This document shows positions 44,937 through 54,589 of a stretch of 64,000 nucleotides of DNA, one piece after another. The position numbers and the translations under genes are program-made. The notes below the pieces were generated by a model. That model had not been told where the DNA came from, did not search any database, and worked only from the letters and a program-made list of their open reading frames with translations. Location of the stretch: contig NZ_SJOF01000002.1 of assembly GCF_004331255.1 (NCBI RefSeq), forward strand, positions 1-64,000, read 5' to 3'. This DNA comes from Acinetobacter sp. ANC 4173 (lineage in GTDB: Bacteria > Pseudomonadota > Gammaproteobacteria > Pseudomonadales > Moraxellaceae). Positions within the stretch are counted from its first letter, which is position 1. Each line of letters begins with the position of its first letter.

Positions 44937-46516
44937 TGATTTCTGAAAGCGTGGTCGATCTTTCGCGGTTCCAATTTGCAATGACCGCGATGTATCACTT
45001 TATTTTTGTTCCACTTACTATTGGTATGGCTTTTATTCTTGCCATTATGGAAACGACTTATGTCATTTCTGGTAAAGAAATTTATAAAGACATGACCAAA
45101 TTCTGGGGAAAACTCTTCGGGATTAACTTCGCACTCGGGGTAACAACAGGTTTAACAATGGAATTCCAGTTTGGTACAAACTGGGCTTACTACTCACACT
45201 ATGTCGGTGACATTTTTGGCGCACCATTGGCAATTGAAGGCCTAATGGCTTTCTTCTTAGAATCCACCTTTATTGGCTTGTTCTTCTTTGGTTGGGATCG
45301 ACTTTCCAAAGTCCAGCATTTAGGTGTGACGTGGTTGGTTGCTCTAGGTTCCAATATGTCAGCCCTGTGGATTCTTGTTGCCAACGGCTGGATGCAAAAC
45401 CCTGTGGGTTCTAAGTTTAACTACGAAACCATGCGTATGGAGTTGGTCGATTTTGGGGCATTAATTTTCAACCCAGTCGCGCAGGTTAAGTTTGTACATA
45501 CTGTTTCAGCAGGTTATGTAACTGGCTCAATCTTTGTATTGGCAATTTCAAGTTATTATCTGCTTAAAAAGCGCGATGTTCCATTTGCTCGTCGTTCTTT
45601 TGCAATCGCAGCAATCTTCGGCTTGGCATCAACACTCTCAGTAATTCTACTCGGGGATGAATCTGGTTATGAGTTAGGTGATGTTCAGAAAACCAAACTC
45701 GCTGCTATTGAAGCTGAATGGGATACACACCCTGCACCTGCGCCATTTACACTGTTTGGTATTCCAAATAAAGAAACCATGACCACGGACTATGCAATTA
45801 AAGTTCCGTATCTTATGGGTCTCATTGCAACACGTTCGACAACTAAAGAAGTCACAGGCATTAAAGACTTATTAGTTCAACATGAAGATCGTATTCGTAA
45901 TGGTATGGTTGCATATTCCCAACTAGAAAAGCTTCGTGCAGGCGACACATCTCCTGAACTTAAAGCTGCCTTCGAACATTCTCAAAAAGATTTAGGCTAC
46001 GGTCTACTTTTGAAAAAATACACACCAAATGTAGTTGATGCATCTGAAGATCAAATCAAATCTGCTGCAAAAGACACGATTCCACACGTACCAAGCTTAT
46101 TCTGGGCATTCCGTGCCATGGTTGTGTCTGGTTTCCTTATGCTGTTGCTATTTGCGCTAGCAACCTTTGCTGTAGCAAAACGCAATGCAGAAAACAAACC
46201 ATGGTTACTGAAGTTCGCGCTTTTCGCTCTACCTCTGCCATGGGTTGCTGCACAAACAGGCTGGTATGTTGCCGAAGTCGGTCGTCAGCCGTGGACTATT
46301 GGTGAAGTTTTACCTACACACTTGTCAGCATCGAGTTTAAGCACTGGTGATGTATGGGGTTCTATCGCTGCTTTGGCTGCGTTCTATACTGTACTTTTGA
46401 TTATTGAAATGTATTTAATGATTAAATTCTCACGCCTTGGTCCAAGTTCGCTTCATACTGGTAAATACCATTTTGAAAAACTTGAAGCAGCCCGCAATGA
46501 GGAGTCTCAAGCATGA
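44936..46516 (+). CDS. cydA: Cytochrome bd ubiquinol oxidase subunit I
   Basis: A 526-residue membrane subunit with nine helices that holds haems b558, b595 and d and oxidises ubiquinol. The N-terminal [11 protein letters not shown] carries the haem b595 His, [12 protein letters not shown] the Glu of the oxygen/proton site, and [12 protein letters not shown] a b558 ligand His. The quinol-binding Q-loop is the shorter form. Start at ATG 44936 with AAGGAGACACGTTG. Confidence 0.96.
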   Translation: MISESVVDLSRFQFAMTAMYHFIFVPLTIGMAFILAIMETTYVISGKEIYKDMTKFWGKLFGINFALGVTTGLTMEFQFGTNWAYYSHYVGDIFGAPLAIEGLMAFFLESTFIGLFFFGWDRLSKVQHLGVTWLVALGSNMSALWILVANGWMQNPVGSKFNYETMRMELVDFGALIFNPVAQVKFVHTVSAGYVTGSIFVLAISSYYLLKKRDVPFARRSFAIAAIFGLASTLSVILLGDESGYELGDVQKTKLAAIEAEWDTHPAPAPFTLFGIPNKETMTTDYAIKVPYLMGLIATRSTTKEVTGIKDLLVQHEDRIRNGMVAYSQLEKLRAGDTSPELKAAFEHSQKDLGYGLLLKKYTPNVVDASEDQIKSAAKDTIPHVPSLFWAFRAMVVSGFLMLLLFALATFAVAKRNAENKPWLLKFALFALPLPWVAAQTGWYVAEVGRQPWTIGEVLPTHLSASSLSTGDVWGSIAALAAFYTVLLIIEMYLMIKFSRLGPSSLHTGKYHFEKLEAARNEESQA

Positions 46517-47658
46517 TCGAATATGAATTACTCAAAATTATCTGGTGGGTTCTGGTCGGTGTCCTTCTTATTGGCTTCGCTCTCACTGATGGCTTCGACA
46601 TGGGCTCTATGGCGATCATGCCATTTGTAGGTAAAACAGACGAAGAACGCCGTGCAGCCATCAACACCATTGCACCGCACTGGGACGGTAACCAAGTTTG
46701 GTTTATTACTGCTGGGGGGGCATTGTTTGCAGCATGGCCAATGGTTTATGCAACAGCCTTCTCAGGCATGTATTGGGCGCTGCTATTGGTACTATTTGCC
46801 CTATTTTTACGACCTGTAGGCTTTGACTACCGCTCTAAACTGCAAAATACAAAATGGCGTACGTCATGGGACTGGGGTTTAGCAATCGGTGGTGCTGTAC
46901 CTGCGCTAGTCTTTGGTGTGGCATTTGGCAACATGTTCTTAGGTGTGCCATTTAGCTTGGATGACACAGTCCGCTCAACCTATACAGGGAGCTTTTTTGC
47001 CCTACTCAACCCGTTTGCTTTAGTCTGTGGTCTGGTCAGCTTGTCTATGCTGTGTGCACATGGTGGTGCGTGGCTTATGCTCCGTACCGATGGCGATTTA
47101 CGTAGCCGTTCAGCCCAAGCAACAAAACTCATGGGCATTGTTTACCTCATCTGTTTCTTGGGTGCTGGTGCTTGGTTATACTTTGGTGGAATCGAAGGTT
47201 ATACCTTAGTAACTCCATTTGACACCAACGGTGCTGCTAATCCATTAGCGAAAGAAGTCTTAACCAATGCCAATCATGGCTGGATGAACAACTACTCGAC
47301 TTATCCAATCACCATGATTGCGCCTGTTGCAGGGATCTTAGGTGGTTTGATTGTGGTGCTTGCAGCAAGCAAAAACAAAGCGGGCTTTAGCTTCTTAGGT
47401 TCAAGTTTAGCGGTCGTGGGTGCAATTTTAACTGCAGGTTTCGCTTTGTTCCCATTCTTAATGCCATCAAGCATTCAACCAGTTGCAAGCTTGACCATGT
47501 GGGATGCGGTTTCAAGTAAAACCACGTTAACCGTTATGACAGTTGCAGCATGTATCTTTGTACCACTCATTTTGTGCTACACCACGTGGTGTTACTACAA
47601 AATGTGGGGTGTTATTACCAAGAAACATATTCAAGAAAATTCACATAGCCTTTACTAA
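46513..47658 (+). CDS. cydB: Cytochrome bd ubiquinol oxidase subunit II
   Basis: A 381-residue membrane subunit partnering CydA, with eight to nine helices. Features: [43 protein letters not shown] and a late [13 protein letters not shown]. It has a 4-bp overlap with cydA. The oxidase has high oxygen affinity and pumps no protons but builds force by vectorial chemistry; it helps growth at low oxygen and under nitrosative stress. Confidence 0.96.
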   Translation: MIEYELLKIIWWVLVGVLLIGFALTDGFDMGSMAIMPFVGKTDEERRAAINTIAPHWDGNQVWFITAGGALFAAWPMVYATAFSGMYWALLLVLFALFLRPVGFDYRSKLQNTKWRTSWDWGLAIGGAVPALVFGVAFGNMFLGVPFSLDDTVRSTYTGSFFALLNPFALVCGLVSLSMLCAHGGAWLMLRTDGDLRSRSAQATKLMGIVYLICFLGAGAWLYFGGIEGYTLVTPFDTNGAANPLAKEVLTNANHGWMNNYSTYPITMIAPVAGILGGLIVVLAASKNKAGFSFLGSSLAVVGAILTAGFALFPFLMPSSIQPVASLTMWDAVSSKTTLTVMTVAACIFVPLILCYTTWCYYKMWGVITKKHIQENSHSLY

Positions 47659-47681
47659 GGCAATGCTTAGGAGAATAAATT

Positions 47682-47783
47682 ATGTGGTATTTTGCATGGA
47701 TTCTCGGTATTTTGATGGCATGCTTTGCTGGTGTACTCAGTGCCCTATATATCGAACATCATCAAGATTTAGATGAGGAATAA
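47682..47783 (+). CDS. cydX: CydX, small subunit of cytochrome bd
   Basis: A 33-residue protein (MWYFAWILGILMACFAG...) that is too short for usual ORF calling. The first residues and the acidic HHQDLDEE tail are the standard CydX pattern. A GGAGAATAAATT ribosome-binding site precedes the ATG. It stabilises the haems of CydAB. Confidence 0.92.
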   Translation: MWYFAWILGILMACFAGVLSALYIEHHQDLDEE

Positions 47784-47786
47784 AAC

Positions 47787-48086
47787 ATGACTGAAGTAGC
47801 AATGACAACAGAACAGCCGAAAAAACCCAATAAGTTTGTAATGGCAGTGTCCTTTTTGTTGGCATTGCCTCTTGCAGCAGTCCTGTTAATTCATCCAAGT
47901 GCAATGCTCGATGCTAATGGTGAATATAGCCATCGCGCCATGATGTTTATCATGATTGGTATTTCAGGCGGCTTCATTTACGGCGTAGGATTTATGCCAC
48001 GCTTTTGGCTCTGGAAGTGGCTATTTAGCCCTCTCATTGCTTGGCCCCTAATGTTATGGGGATATTACACTTGGTTCCTCGCCTAA
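47787..48086 (+). CDS. ybgE: YbgE-family cyd operon protein
   Basis: A 99-residue inner-membrane protein with three helices and the GGFIYGVGFMPRFWLWKWLFSPL motif of YbgE. It follows cydX by 3 bp, as in enterobacterial cydABX-ybgE operons. The precise role is not known. It ends the operon before a strong terminator. Confidence 0.88.
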   Translation: MTEVAMTTEQPKKPNKFVMAVSFLLALPLAAVLLIHPSAMLDANGEYSHRAMMFIMIGISGGFIYGVGFMPRFWLWKWLFSPLIAWPLMLWGYYTWFLA

Positions 48087-48090
48087 TTTT

Positions 48091-48113
48091 AAAGCCCTCT
48101 TCATGAGGGCTTT
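48091..48113 (+). terminator. Terminator of the cyd operon
   Basis: AAAGCCCTC/GAGGGCTTT stem with a T6 run, 4 bp past the ybgE stop. Confidence 0.95.
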
Positions 48114-48127
48114 TTTAATATTATTAT

Positions 48128-48664
48128 TTATTGAATATTCTTGAGCATTTGCTGTAACTCAATATGCCTTAACGGCTGACCTACATTCGCGTCAAGAGGA
48201 TAAGATATTTTAAGTTCAGTCAGTCTATAGCCACGACGCTGATAATAGGCTAGTAATTCGGTGCGTATATCCAATACAAACATCACATATACATCAAGGT
48301 TGGGTTGAATCAACAGTGCCTGCGCTTCAGCGAATGATAAAACCACTTTGCCCACACCCGCATTTTGAAAGTCAGGATCTACACAAAAAGTTCCAATTTC
48401 CACTTCTTGCGTATTAAACGTCAAACCAATACAAGCAACTATTGATAAGGAAGATAGATCATTGTCGATTTCGGCAACATATAAATGGAAATTCTGATCA
48501 GCTAAAGCCTGTTGCAATTGTTGTTCATCAATTCTAGCCCCTGAAACAAACTTGGCTTCATTGGTCCAGCTTCGAGCAGTATCGTCACGATATGCCCGAT
48601 TAATTAAATACAGCAATTGCTCCACATCTTTTAATTCTGCTTTACGAAATTTTAATGACTGCAT
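48128..48664 (-). CDS. GNAT-family N-acetyltransferase
   Basis: A 178-residue acetyltransferase with the CoA loop QNAGVGKVVL and the preceding IGTFCVDPDF strand. It is otherwise of unknown substrate. It is a single gene convergent with the cyd operon. Confidence 0.83.
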   Translation of the reverse strand: MQSLKFRKAELKDVEQLLYLINRAYRDDTARSWTNEAKFVSGARIDEQQLQQALADQNFHLYVAEIDNDLSSLSIVACIGLTFNTQEVEIGTFCVDPDFQNAGVGKVVLSFAEAQALLIQPNLDVYVMFVLDIRTELLAYYQRRGYRLTELKISYPLDANVGQPLRHIELQQMLKNIQ

Positions 48665-48787
48665 AAAGTCTACCCTTGAATACTTATTTAAAATTTAGCT
48701 GTAAAAATTAACTCAAACCTAGTGATTGAGTGTTTTTTATGAATTTATAATGATATTAATGCTTAGGCTATTTTAAATTAAGCTATA

Positions 48788-48814
48788 AAAAACCAGTTCA
48801 AGCGAACTGGTTTT
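48788..48814 (-). terminator. Terminator of aroC
   Basis: AAAACCAGTTC/GAACTGGTTTT stem with a T run on the minus strand, 9 bp past the aroC stop. Confidence 0.93.
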
Positions 48815-48822
48815 TGTGCAAA

Positions 48823-49917
48823 TTATTTGGGTTCAATCGGTGCAAATGGCGCAACCACATCAGCATTCTGTGCACGATGACGCATGAAGTGATCCATCAG
48901 CACAATCGCAAACATTGCTTCTGCAATTGGTGTAGCGCGCACACCAACACATGGATCATGACGCCCTTTTGTAAGGACATCTGTGTTTTCACGATCGATA
49001 TTAATGGTTTTACCTGGTGTAGTAATACTTGCTGTTGGTTTTAATGCAATTGCAACTCGAATGGTTTGACCACTCGAAATGCCACCCAGAATCCCACCAG
49101 CATGATTTGCCAAGAAACCATCTGTGGTCAATTCGTCTCGTGTTTCGTGCCCAAACTGTTCAGCGACTGCAAAACCATCGCCAATTTCAACCCCTTTTAC
49201 GGCGTTAATTGACATCATCGCATGGGCAATATCCGCATCTAAACGATCAAATACTGGCTCACCCCAACCCACAGGAACATTTTCAGCCAAAATTTCTAAT
49301 TTTGCACCACAGCTTGTACCTTGCTCGCGTAAAGAAGTCACCAAGGCTTCAAAACGTGACACTGCATCGACATCGCCACAGAAAAATGGATTATTTGGAA
49401 CTTCATTCCAATCTAACTTTTCTGCTTTTTCAGTGCCAATTTGGGTGACATGACCACGGATTAAAATTCCGAATTTTTCTGCAAGATATTTCTTCGCAAT
49501 AGCTCCCGCAGCAACACGCATCGCTGTTTCACGCGCACTTGAGCGACCACCACCACGATAGTCACGGAAACCGTACTTTTGCGTGTAAGTGTAGTCAGCA
49601 TGTCCTGGACGGAAAGTCTGCGCGATATTGCCATAATCTTTGGATTTTTGGTCAGTATTGCGAATCAACAAACCAATCGGCGTACCTGTGGTTTTACCTT
49701 CAAAAACGCCTGAAATAATTTCAACTTCATCAGGTTCTTTACGTTGCGTGGCAAATTTCGAGGTTCCCGGTTTACGACGATCTAAATCTTTTTGTAAATC
49801 TTCTGCAGAAAGCTCAAGCCCTGGTGGAACGCCATCCACAATAGCCATCAAGCCTACGCCATGAGATTCACCACAGGTCGTTACACGGAAGAGTTGTCCA
49901 ATACTATTACCTGCCAT
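48823..49917 (-). CDS. aroC: Chorismate synthase
   Basis: A 364-residue enzyme making chorismate from EPSP, with bound reduced FMN. Signatures are GESHGVG (N-terminus), [24 protein letters not shown], and [20 protein letters not shown]. The ATG at 49917 has AAGGAG upstream, better than the GTG at 49923. It is translated 13 bp after prmB. Confidence 0.96.
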   Translation of the reverse strand: MAGNSIGQLFRVTTCGESHGVGLMAIVDGVPPGLELSAEDLQKDLDRRKPGTSKFATQRKEPDEVEIISGVFEGKTTGTPIGLLIRNTDQKSKDYGNIAQTFRPGHADYTYTQKYGFRDYRGGGRSSARETAMRVAAGAIAKKYLAEKFGILIRGHVTQIGTEKAEKLDWNEVPNNPFFCGDVDAVSRFEALVTSLREQGTSCGAKLEILAENVPVGWGEPVFDRLDADIAHAMMSINAVKGVEIGDGFAVAEQFGHETRDELTTDGFLANHAGGILGGISSGQTIRVAIALKPTASITTPGKTINIDRENTDVLTKGRHDPCVGVRATPIAEAMFAIVLMDHFMRHRAQNADVVAPFAPIEPK

Positions 49918-49929
49918 GTTCACAACTCC

Positions 49930-50940
49930 TTATGCTTGAACAGATTGAATGAATAAATCACGGAATTGGCGGCATTGTGCAGCTGTTAAAGCAAAGATGC
50001 CTGAACCACCTTTTTGGAATTTTAACCAATGGAAATCAATGGTATTGAAATTCTGTTTCATCGCCCATTCAGAATTCCCCACTTCGATGACAATCAAACC
50101 ATTTTCAGTTAAGTAATCCGCAGCTTGTGCCAACATTTTACGCACTAAATCCAAACCATCTTGTCCAGCGGCCAAAGCCAACTCTGGTTCATGGCGGAAT
50201 TCATCAGGTAAATCTGCCATGTCTTCTGCATCAACATACGGTGGGTTCGATACAATTAAGTCATACTGATTTTCAGCAGGAATTTTAGCGAATAAATCTG
50301 ACTCTAATAATGCAACTTGATATTGTTTATCGTGATGTTCAGCATTAATTGAAGCAACTTCTAATGCTTCTTTTGAAATATCTGTAGCATCTACTTCCGA
50401 ATCTGGGAATGCATAAGCCAACGCAATTGCAATACAACCTGAACCAGTACACATATCTAAAATGCGTTGCGGTGTTTTAGGTTGAGTATTGACTGGAAGA
50501 TTATTGTCCGCAGCACGCATTTCACCATTTTCATCTAAACAGTAGGGTGCAAAACGGTTCTCAATGAGTTCAGCAATTGGCGAACGCGGAATTAATACAC
50601 GCTCATCCACATAAAATGGCTTATTAAAGAAATACGCCAAGTTCAATAGATATGAAGTGGGTACTTTTTCGTTAATACGGCGTTCAAGTAACTGTAGAAA
50701 TTCTGCTTTTTCACTTGCTAATAATTTTGCATCCAAAATTTCTGAATCAGCATTCCAATCTAAAGATAAGGTTTGTAATACCAATGCTGAACTTTCAGCG
50801 AAAAAGTCTTCTGTACCTTGACCTAAGTGTGCATCGTATTGACGTAATGCTGTTACCCCAAAACGGATAAAATCACGAATAGTGGTAAGGGTTTCAGCGG
50901 CTTCCTGTAAATGTTCAGGGCTAATAGTCGGTCGATCCAC
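49930..50940 (-). CDS. prmB: 50S ribosomal protein L3 glutamine methyltransferase
   Basis: A 336-residue SAM methyltransferase that methylates ribosomal protein L3 (PrmB). The N-terminal helical domain is followed by RILDMCTGSGCIAIALA and the substrate motif SNPPYVD. Start is GTG with GGAGACG upstream. It is cotranscribed with aroC, a common arrangement in gammaproteobacteria. Confidence 0.93.
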   Translation of the reverse strand: MDRPTISPEHLQEAAETLTTIRDFIRFGVTALRQYDAHLGQGTEDFFAESSALVLQTLSLDWNADSEILDAKLLASEKAEFLQLLERRINEKVPTSYLLNLAYFFNKPFYVDERVLIPRSPIAELIENRFAPYCLDENGEMRAADNNLPVNTQPKTPQRILDMCTGSGCIAIALAYAFPDSEVDATDISKEALEVASINAEHHDKQYQVALLESDLFAKIPAENQYDLIVSNPPYVDAEDMADLPDEFRHEPELALAAGQDGLDLVRKMLAQAADYLTENGLIVIEVGNSEWAMKQNFNTIDFHWLKFQKGGSGIFALTAAQCRQFRDLFIQSVQA

Positions 50941-51222
50941 TTAAGGCGTCTCCAAGGTCAAAATCATAAAAAACGGCTTATGATACCTTGTTTTGCCTGA
51001 TTTTATAATGCTTAACTGTGTTTCTTCTCTATTTCATTCCATTTTTCAATCACCTGCAATTTCATTAAAATTCTGTCTATATCAGGCTACTGGATGCATT
51101 TAATTATCCAAACTTGAACCTTCATAAACAGATACAAAACTTTAACCTTTCTCGCGAAAAGCAACTTGAATTAAGGACTTTCGAGACTTATATATAGCTC
51201 ACTATTTACTCCTTTTCTTGAT

Positions 51223-51525
51223 ATGAGCTATAAACACAACAATCTTATGGCAATGCGCCAAAACTATTGGAACAATGAATCGCCCGATATTCTTTCTGAA
51301 AAATTATTTTTAATGCAACAACTGTCAGAACATCAGGTTTTTAATAGCCCCACTCTAGACGATGCAAAATATTTATTTTTTAGCTTACCGAGTATCGTAA
51401 TTGTTAAAGGCTATGCGCATGGTTTCACTCACATTAGCGTGCAAAACATGATTACGACCTATATTGAAAGCCATAAGGTGCAACTCTCGAACAAAGAAGC
51501 ACTGAAAATAAAATTTCACCTGTAA
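51223..51525 (+). CDS. Hypothetical protein
   Basis: A 100-residue soluble protein (MSYKHNNLMAMRQNYWNNESP...). No signal or membrane span. No ribosome-binding site match beyond a weak purine run. The AT-rich 280 bp upstream hold nothing recognisable. A hairpin (GCAGAAT/ATTCTGC) follows the stop. Family not recognised. Confidence 0.55.
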   Translation: MSYKHNNLMAMRQNYWNNESPDILSEKLFLMQQLSEHQVFNSPTLDDAKYLFFSLPSIVIVKGYAHGFTHISVQNMITTYIESHKVQLSNKEALKIKFHL

Positions 51526-51672
51526 GCAGAATGCTCTGATTCTGCATAAATTTAGATACAGTTCTAAAAAAACCGCGTCATTCAGCAAGTTGAACTTTTT
51601 TAATACGTGAAGACACGTTAATATCCGTTACAATTAACTTTTCTGTGAATTGCTGATTAAGGATTGCATTGA

Positions 51673-53046
51673 ATGTCAGATCAGAATGATAAGCTCAAAC
51701 AACTTAAAACCTCCTCTATGGATCGTCGCTTATCTATTGCAAAAGCATCCTTACTGGCGGGAACTCGTTGGGCGGCATCCAATGCGACATCAATGTTCTC
51801 TAGTGAAGCTGAAAAAGAAAAAAAACGTAAACAAGCCATGAAAGAGCAAGCGAACTATTTAGTGGCTGAAATTGGCAAACTAAAAGGTTCAATTGTAAAA
51901 ATTGGACAAATGATGGCGCTATATGGCGAACATTTTTTGCCAGAAGAAATTACTCAAGCTCTAAATACCCTGAATAACCAAACCGTTGCACTGGCTTGGC
52001 CTGCAATTAAGCAGCATTTAGAGCAACAACTGGGTGATAAAATTCATGAACTGACTATTGATCATGAGCCACTGGGCACAGCGTCATTGGCACAAGTGCA
52101 TCGTGCGACACGTAAATCAGACGGATTAGAACTGGTATTGAAAATTCAATATCCAGGGGTTGCCGATGCGATTGATTCCGATATGAGCTTGTTTAAAAAC
52201 ATGCTCAAATTGACCCGCATGGTGCCGCAAACCCGCGAATTTGATCAGTGGTTTGATGAAGTGCGCGAAATGATGCATCGTGAAGTAAGCTATGATATTG
52301 AGGCTGCAACCACCAGACGCTTTGCTGAACGCCTGAAAGATGATCCGCGTTATATCGTGCCAGAAATTGTTGATGAATTTTGTACTAACCAGATTCTATG
52401 CATGACGTTTGAGCGTGGTGTGCCGATTAACAGCCCCGTGATGCTTTCCTTGCCACAAGGTCGTCGTAATCTTTTAGGTGAAGCTTCTTTAGAAATTGCG
52501 GTACGTGAGATTTTCGAATGGGGTGAAATGCAAACCGATCCTAATTTTGGCAACTACTTGGTTCGCTTAGGAGATGGTGAACAGCAACCTGACCAAATTG
52601 TGTTGCTTGACTTCGGTGCCATTCGTCAATTCGATCAGCACCTACTCAATGTTGCTCGCAATCTTATTCATGCAGGTTATCTGCATGATCCGCAAGCAAT
52701 GGTGACTGCCATGACTGGCTATGATTTCTTTGACTCAATTCCGCAAAGTATTAAGCCTGATATGGCGAAGGTTTTCTTATTGGCAACCGAAGCATTTAGC
52801 TGCCCTGCCAATAACAAAGATTTACCTGTTGGTGTGATGGATGAACATTACCGTTACGACTGGAAGAAAAGCCTGTTGCATAGCCGAGTGATGCAACAAG
52901 CGTCTAAATCAATGGCTTCCCGTTATTTCAGTGTTCCCCCAAAAGAATTTATGTTTATTAGTCGAAAATTTATCGGGGCATATACCTTTATGACCGTGAT
53001 TGATGCCAAAACCAATGTCCGCGACATGATTAAATCTTTTATTTAA
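51673..53046 (+). CDS. ABC1/UbiB-family atypical kinase
   Basis: A 457-residue protein of the UbiB/ABC1 protein-kinase-like family, with KIGQ in KGSIVKIGQMMALYGEH, the AAAS-like GTASLAQVHRAT, and the ATP-site FEWGEMQTDPNFGNY plus metal LLDFGAIRQ. The C-terminus lacks the membrane helices of UbiB, so it is a soluble paralogue rather than the ubiquinone protein itself. The substrate is unknown; such proteins often associate with lipid or quinone metabolism. It is followed by a hairpin, then the acyl-CoA dehydrogenase genes. Confidence 0.85.
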   Translation: MSDQNDKLKQLKTSSMDRRLSIAKASLLAGTRWAASNATSMFSSEAEKEKKRKQAMKEQANYLVAEIGKLKGSIVKIGQMMALYGEHFLPEEITQALNTLNNQTVALAWPAIKQHLEQQLGDKIHELTIDHEPLGTASLAQVHRATRKSDGLELVLKIQYPGVADAIDSDMSLFKNMLKLTRMVPQTREFDQWFDEVREMMHREVSYDIEAATTRRFAERLKDDPRYIVPEIVDEFCTNQILCMTFERGVPINSPVMLSLPQGRRNLLGEASLEIAVREIFEWGEMQTDPNFGNYLVRLGDGEQQPDQIVLLDFGAIRQFDQHLLNVARNLIHAGYLHDPQAMVTAMTGYDFFDSIPQSIKPDMAKVFLLATEAFSCPANNKDLPVGVMDEHYRYDWKKSLLHSRVMQQASKSMASRYFSVPPKEFMFISRKFIGAYTFMTVIDAKTNVRDMIKSFI

Positions 53047-53053
53047 TTTACTC

Positions 53054-53083
53054 AGACTAGAATGGCAACTTTGTCATTCTAGT
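53054..53083 (+). terminator. Terminator after the ABC1-like gene
   Basis: GACTAGAATG/CATTCTAGTC perfect stem with a 10-base loop. Confidence 0.6.
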
Positions 53084-53270
53084 CAATACACACCCCATTT
53101 CGACAATTCAACCACAAATATTCATAATATAAATCAGTATCTTAAGACAAACCCTGCTACTAGATTACCGTTTATCTTTGACAATTGAGTATGTCAACAA
53201 TGACATAGTTTTTTATATAACGTCATGTCAGCATAAAAATAGCAATTATGCTCATATGGAACGAAAAATA

Positions 53271-54566
53271 ATGACAAATATGCTCAATAAGGCACAAGGA
53301 TTAGGTTTATCACTGATTACAAAAATTGCCGGAAGTGACGTTCTGGACCAACTTAAGCTCAGAAAATTATTAGAAAAATCATTATATCAAGGCTCTAAAA
53401 CCAGTTTTAAAGCCCTAAGCAAAACACAAAAGGTTTTTAATAGTGCTGAACCTCATGCTAAACAACGCCTACCTAGTCAGCAAAAATCTCTGTTCGATCT
53501 AAGCTTAACCGCAGAACAGCAAATGACCTGTGATGCCATGAGTCAATTTGCAGCAGAAGTCCTCTACCCGCTTGCCCATCAAGCCGACCATCAAGAACAA
53601 TTCCCTCAGCAACTCTGGGCACACATTGATGAATTAGGCTTAAATTATTATGCATTACCTGAATCTTTTGGTGGTGTTGCCACTGAAAAAGACATCATCA
53701 GTCATATCTTAATTGCAGAACACTTGGCCAAAGGCGATTTCAGCCTAACCGCAGGAATGCTCTCAACCTTTAGTGTAATTAATGCCATAACACAATGGGG
53801 TTCCAAACAGATACAAGAACGTTATTTATCTGCATTTGCTGAAGATAGTGAAATTAGAGCCAGTTTTGCCGTCCAAGAAAATACGCCCGCATTTAATCCA
53901 ATGCAGCTTAAAACCAAAGCTCAAAACATTGATGGTCAATTTTATTTAAGTGGTGAAAAAACACTGGTGATGTTGGGTGAAACTGCCGATGTATTTCTTG
54001 TAACTGCTGAATTTCAAGCTAGACCAGATGTATTTGTGGTGAAACGCGATACTTCTATTCATGCTCAGAAAAATCCTGCAATGGGTTTAAAAGCCACGGA
54101 AACCATGACTTTACAGTTTAATCAAACTCCAGCTGAACGCTTAAGCGACGATGACTTCGATTACACCGCTTTTATAGATCTAGGAAATCTTATGTGGTGT
54201 GCCATGGCTGTAGGCACTTGTGAAGCAGTTAAACAATACTGTATTCGCTATGCCAACGAACGAACAGCTTTTGGTGAACCAATTTCTCATCGTCAAAGCG
54301 TAGCTTTTATGATTGCAGATATGGCCATTGAAATTGATGCCATGCGTATGCTGGTGTTGAATGCTGCAAGTTTGGCAGAAGCAGGTAAACCTTATCATCG
54401 TGAAGCGTATCTTGCTCGTCTACTCTGCGCTGAAAAATCCATGAAAATTGGTACAGATGGCGTGCAAATTTTGGGTGGACATGGCTTCACCAAAGAACAT
54501 CCCGTAGAACGTTGGTACCGTGATTTACGTGCTACGGCCATTTTACATTCAGGTTTACACGCTTAA
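53271..54566 (+). CDS. Acyl-CoA dehydrogenase-like subunit, non-catalytic partner
   Basis: A protein of about 431 residues with an ACAD fold after a 75-residue N-terminal extension. Three active-site elements are changed from the family norm. The TEP/GSD flavin loop reads FAVQENTPAFNP (about 199-210). The GEKxxITN strand reads GEKTLVML. The chain ends RDLRATAILHSGLHA, where family members have YEGTSQIQR, so the catalytic glutamate is missing. By contrast RTAFGEPISHRQ (Arg331, Phe334, Gln342) is intact; in this family that motif contacts FAD of the neighbouring subunit. It is likely an obligate partner of the next gene. Start is ATG 53271 or 53280. Confidence 0.85.
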   Translation: MTNMLNKAQGLGLSLITKIAGSDVLDQLKLRKLLEKSLYQGSKTSFKALSKTQKVFNSAEPHAKQRLPSQQKSLFDLSLTAEQQMTCDAMSQFAAEVLYPLAHQADHQEQFPQQLWAHIDELGLNYYALPESFGGVATEKDIISHILIAEHLAKGDFSLTAGMLSTFSVINAITQWGSKQIQERYLSAFAEDSEIRASFAVQENTPAFNPMQLKTKAQNIDGQFYLSGEKTLVMLGETADVFLVTAEFQARPDVFVVKRDTSIHAQKNPAMGLKATETMTLQFNQTPAERLSDDDFDYTAFIDLGNLMWCAMAVGTCEAVKQYCIRYANERTAFGEPISHRQSVAFMIADMAIEIDAMRMLVLNAASLAEAGKPYHREAYLARLLCAEKSMKIGTDGVQILGGHGFTKEHPVERWYRDLRATAILHSGLHA

Positions 54567-54589
54567 AACAATAAATCAGGACAATAGCC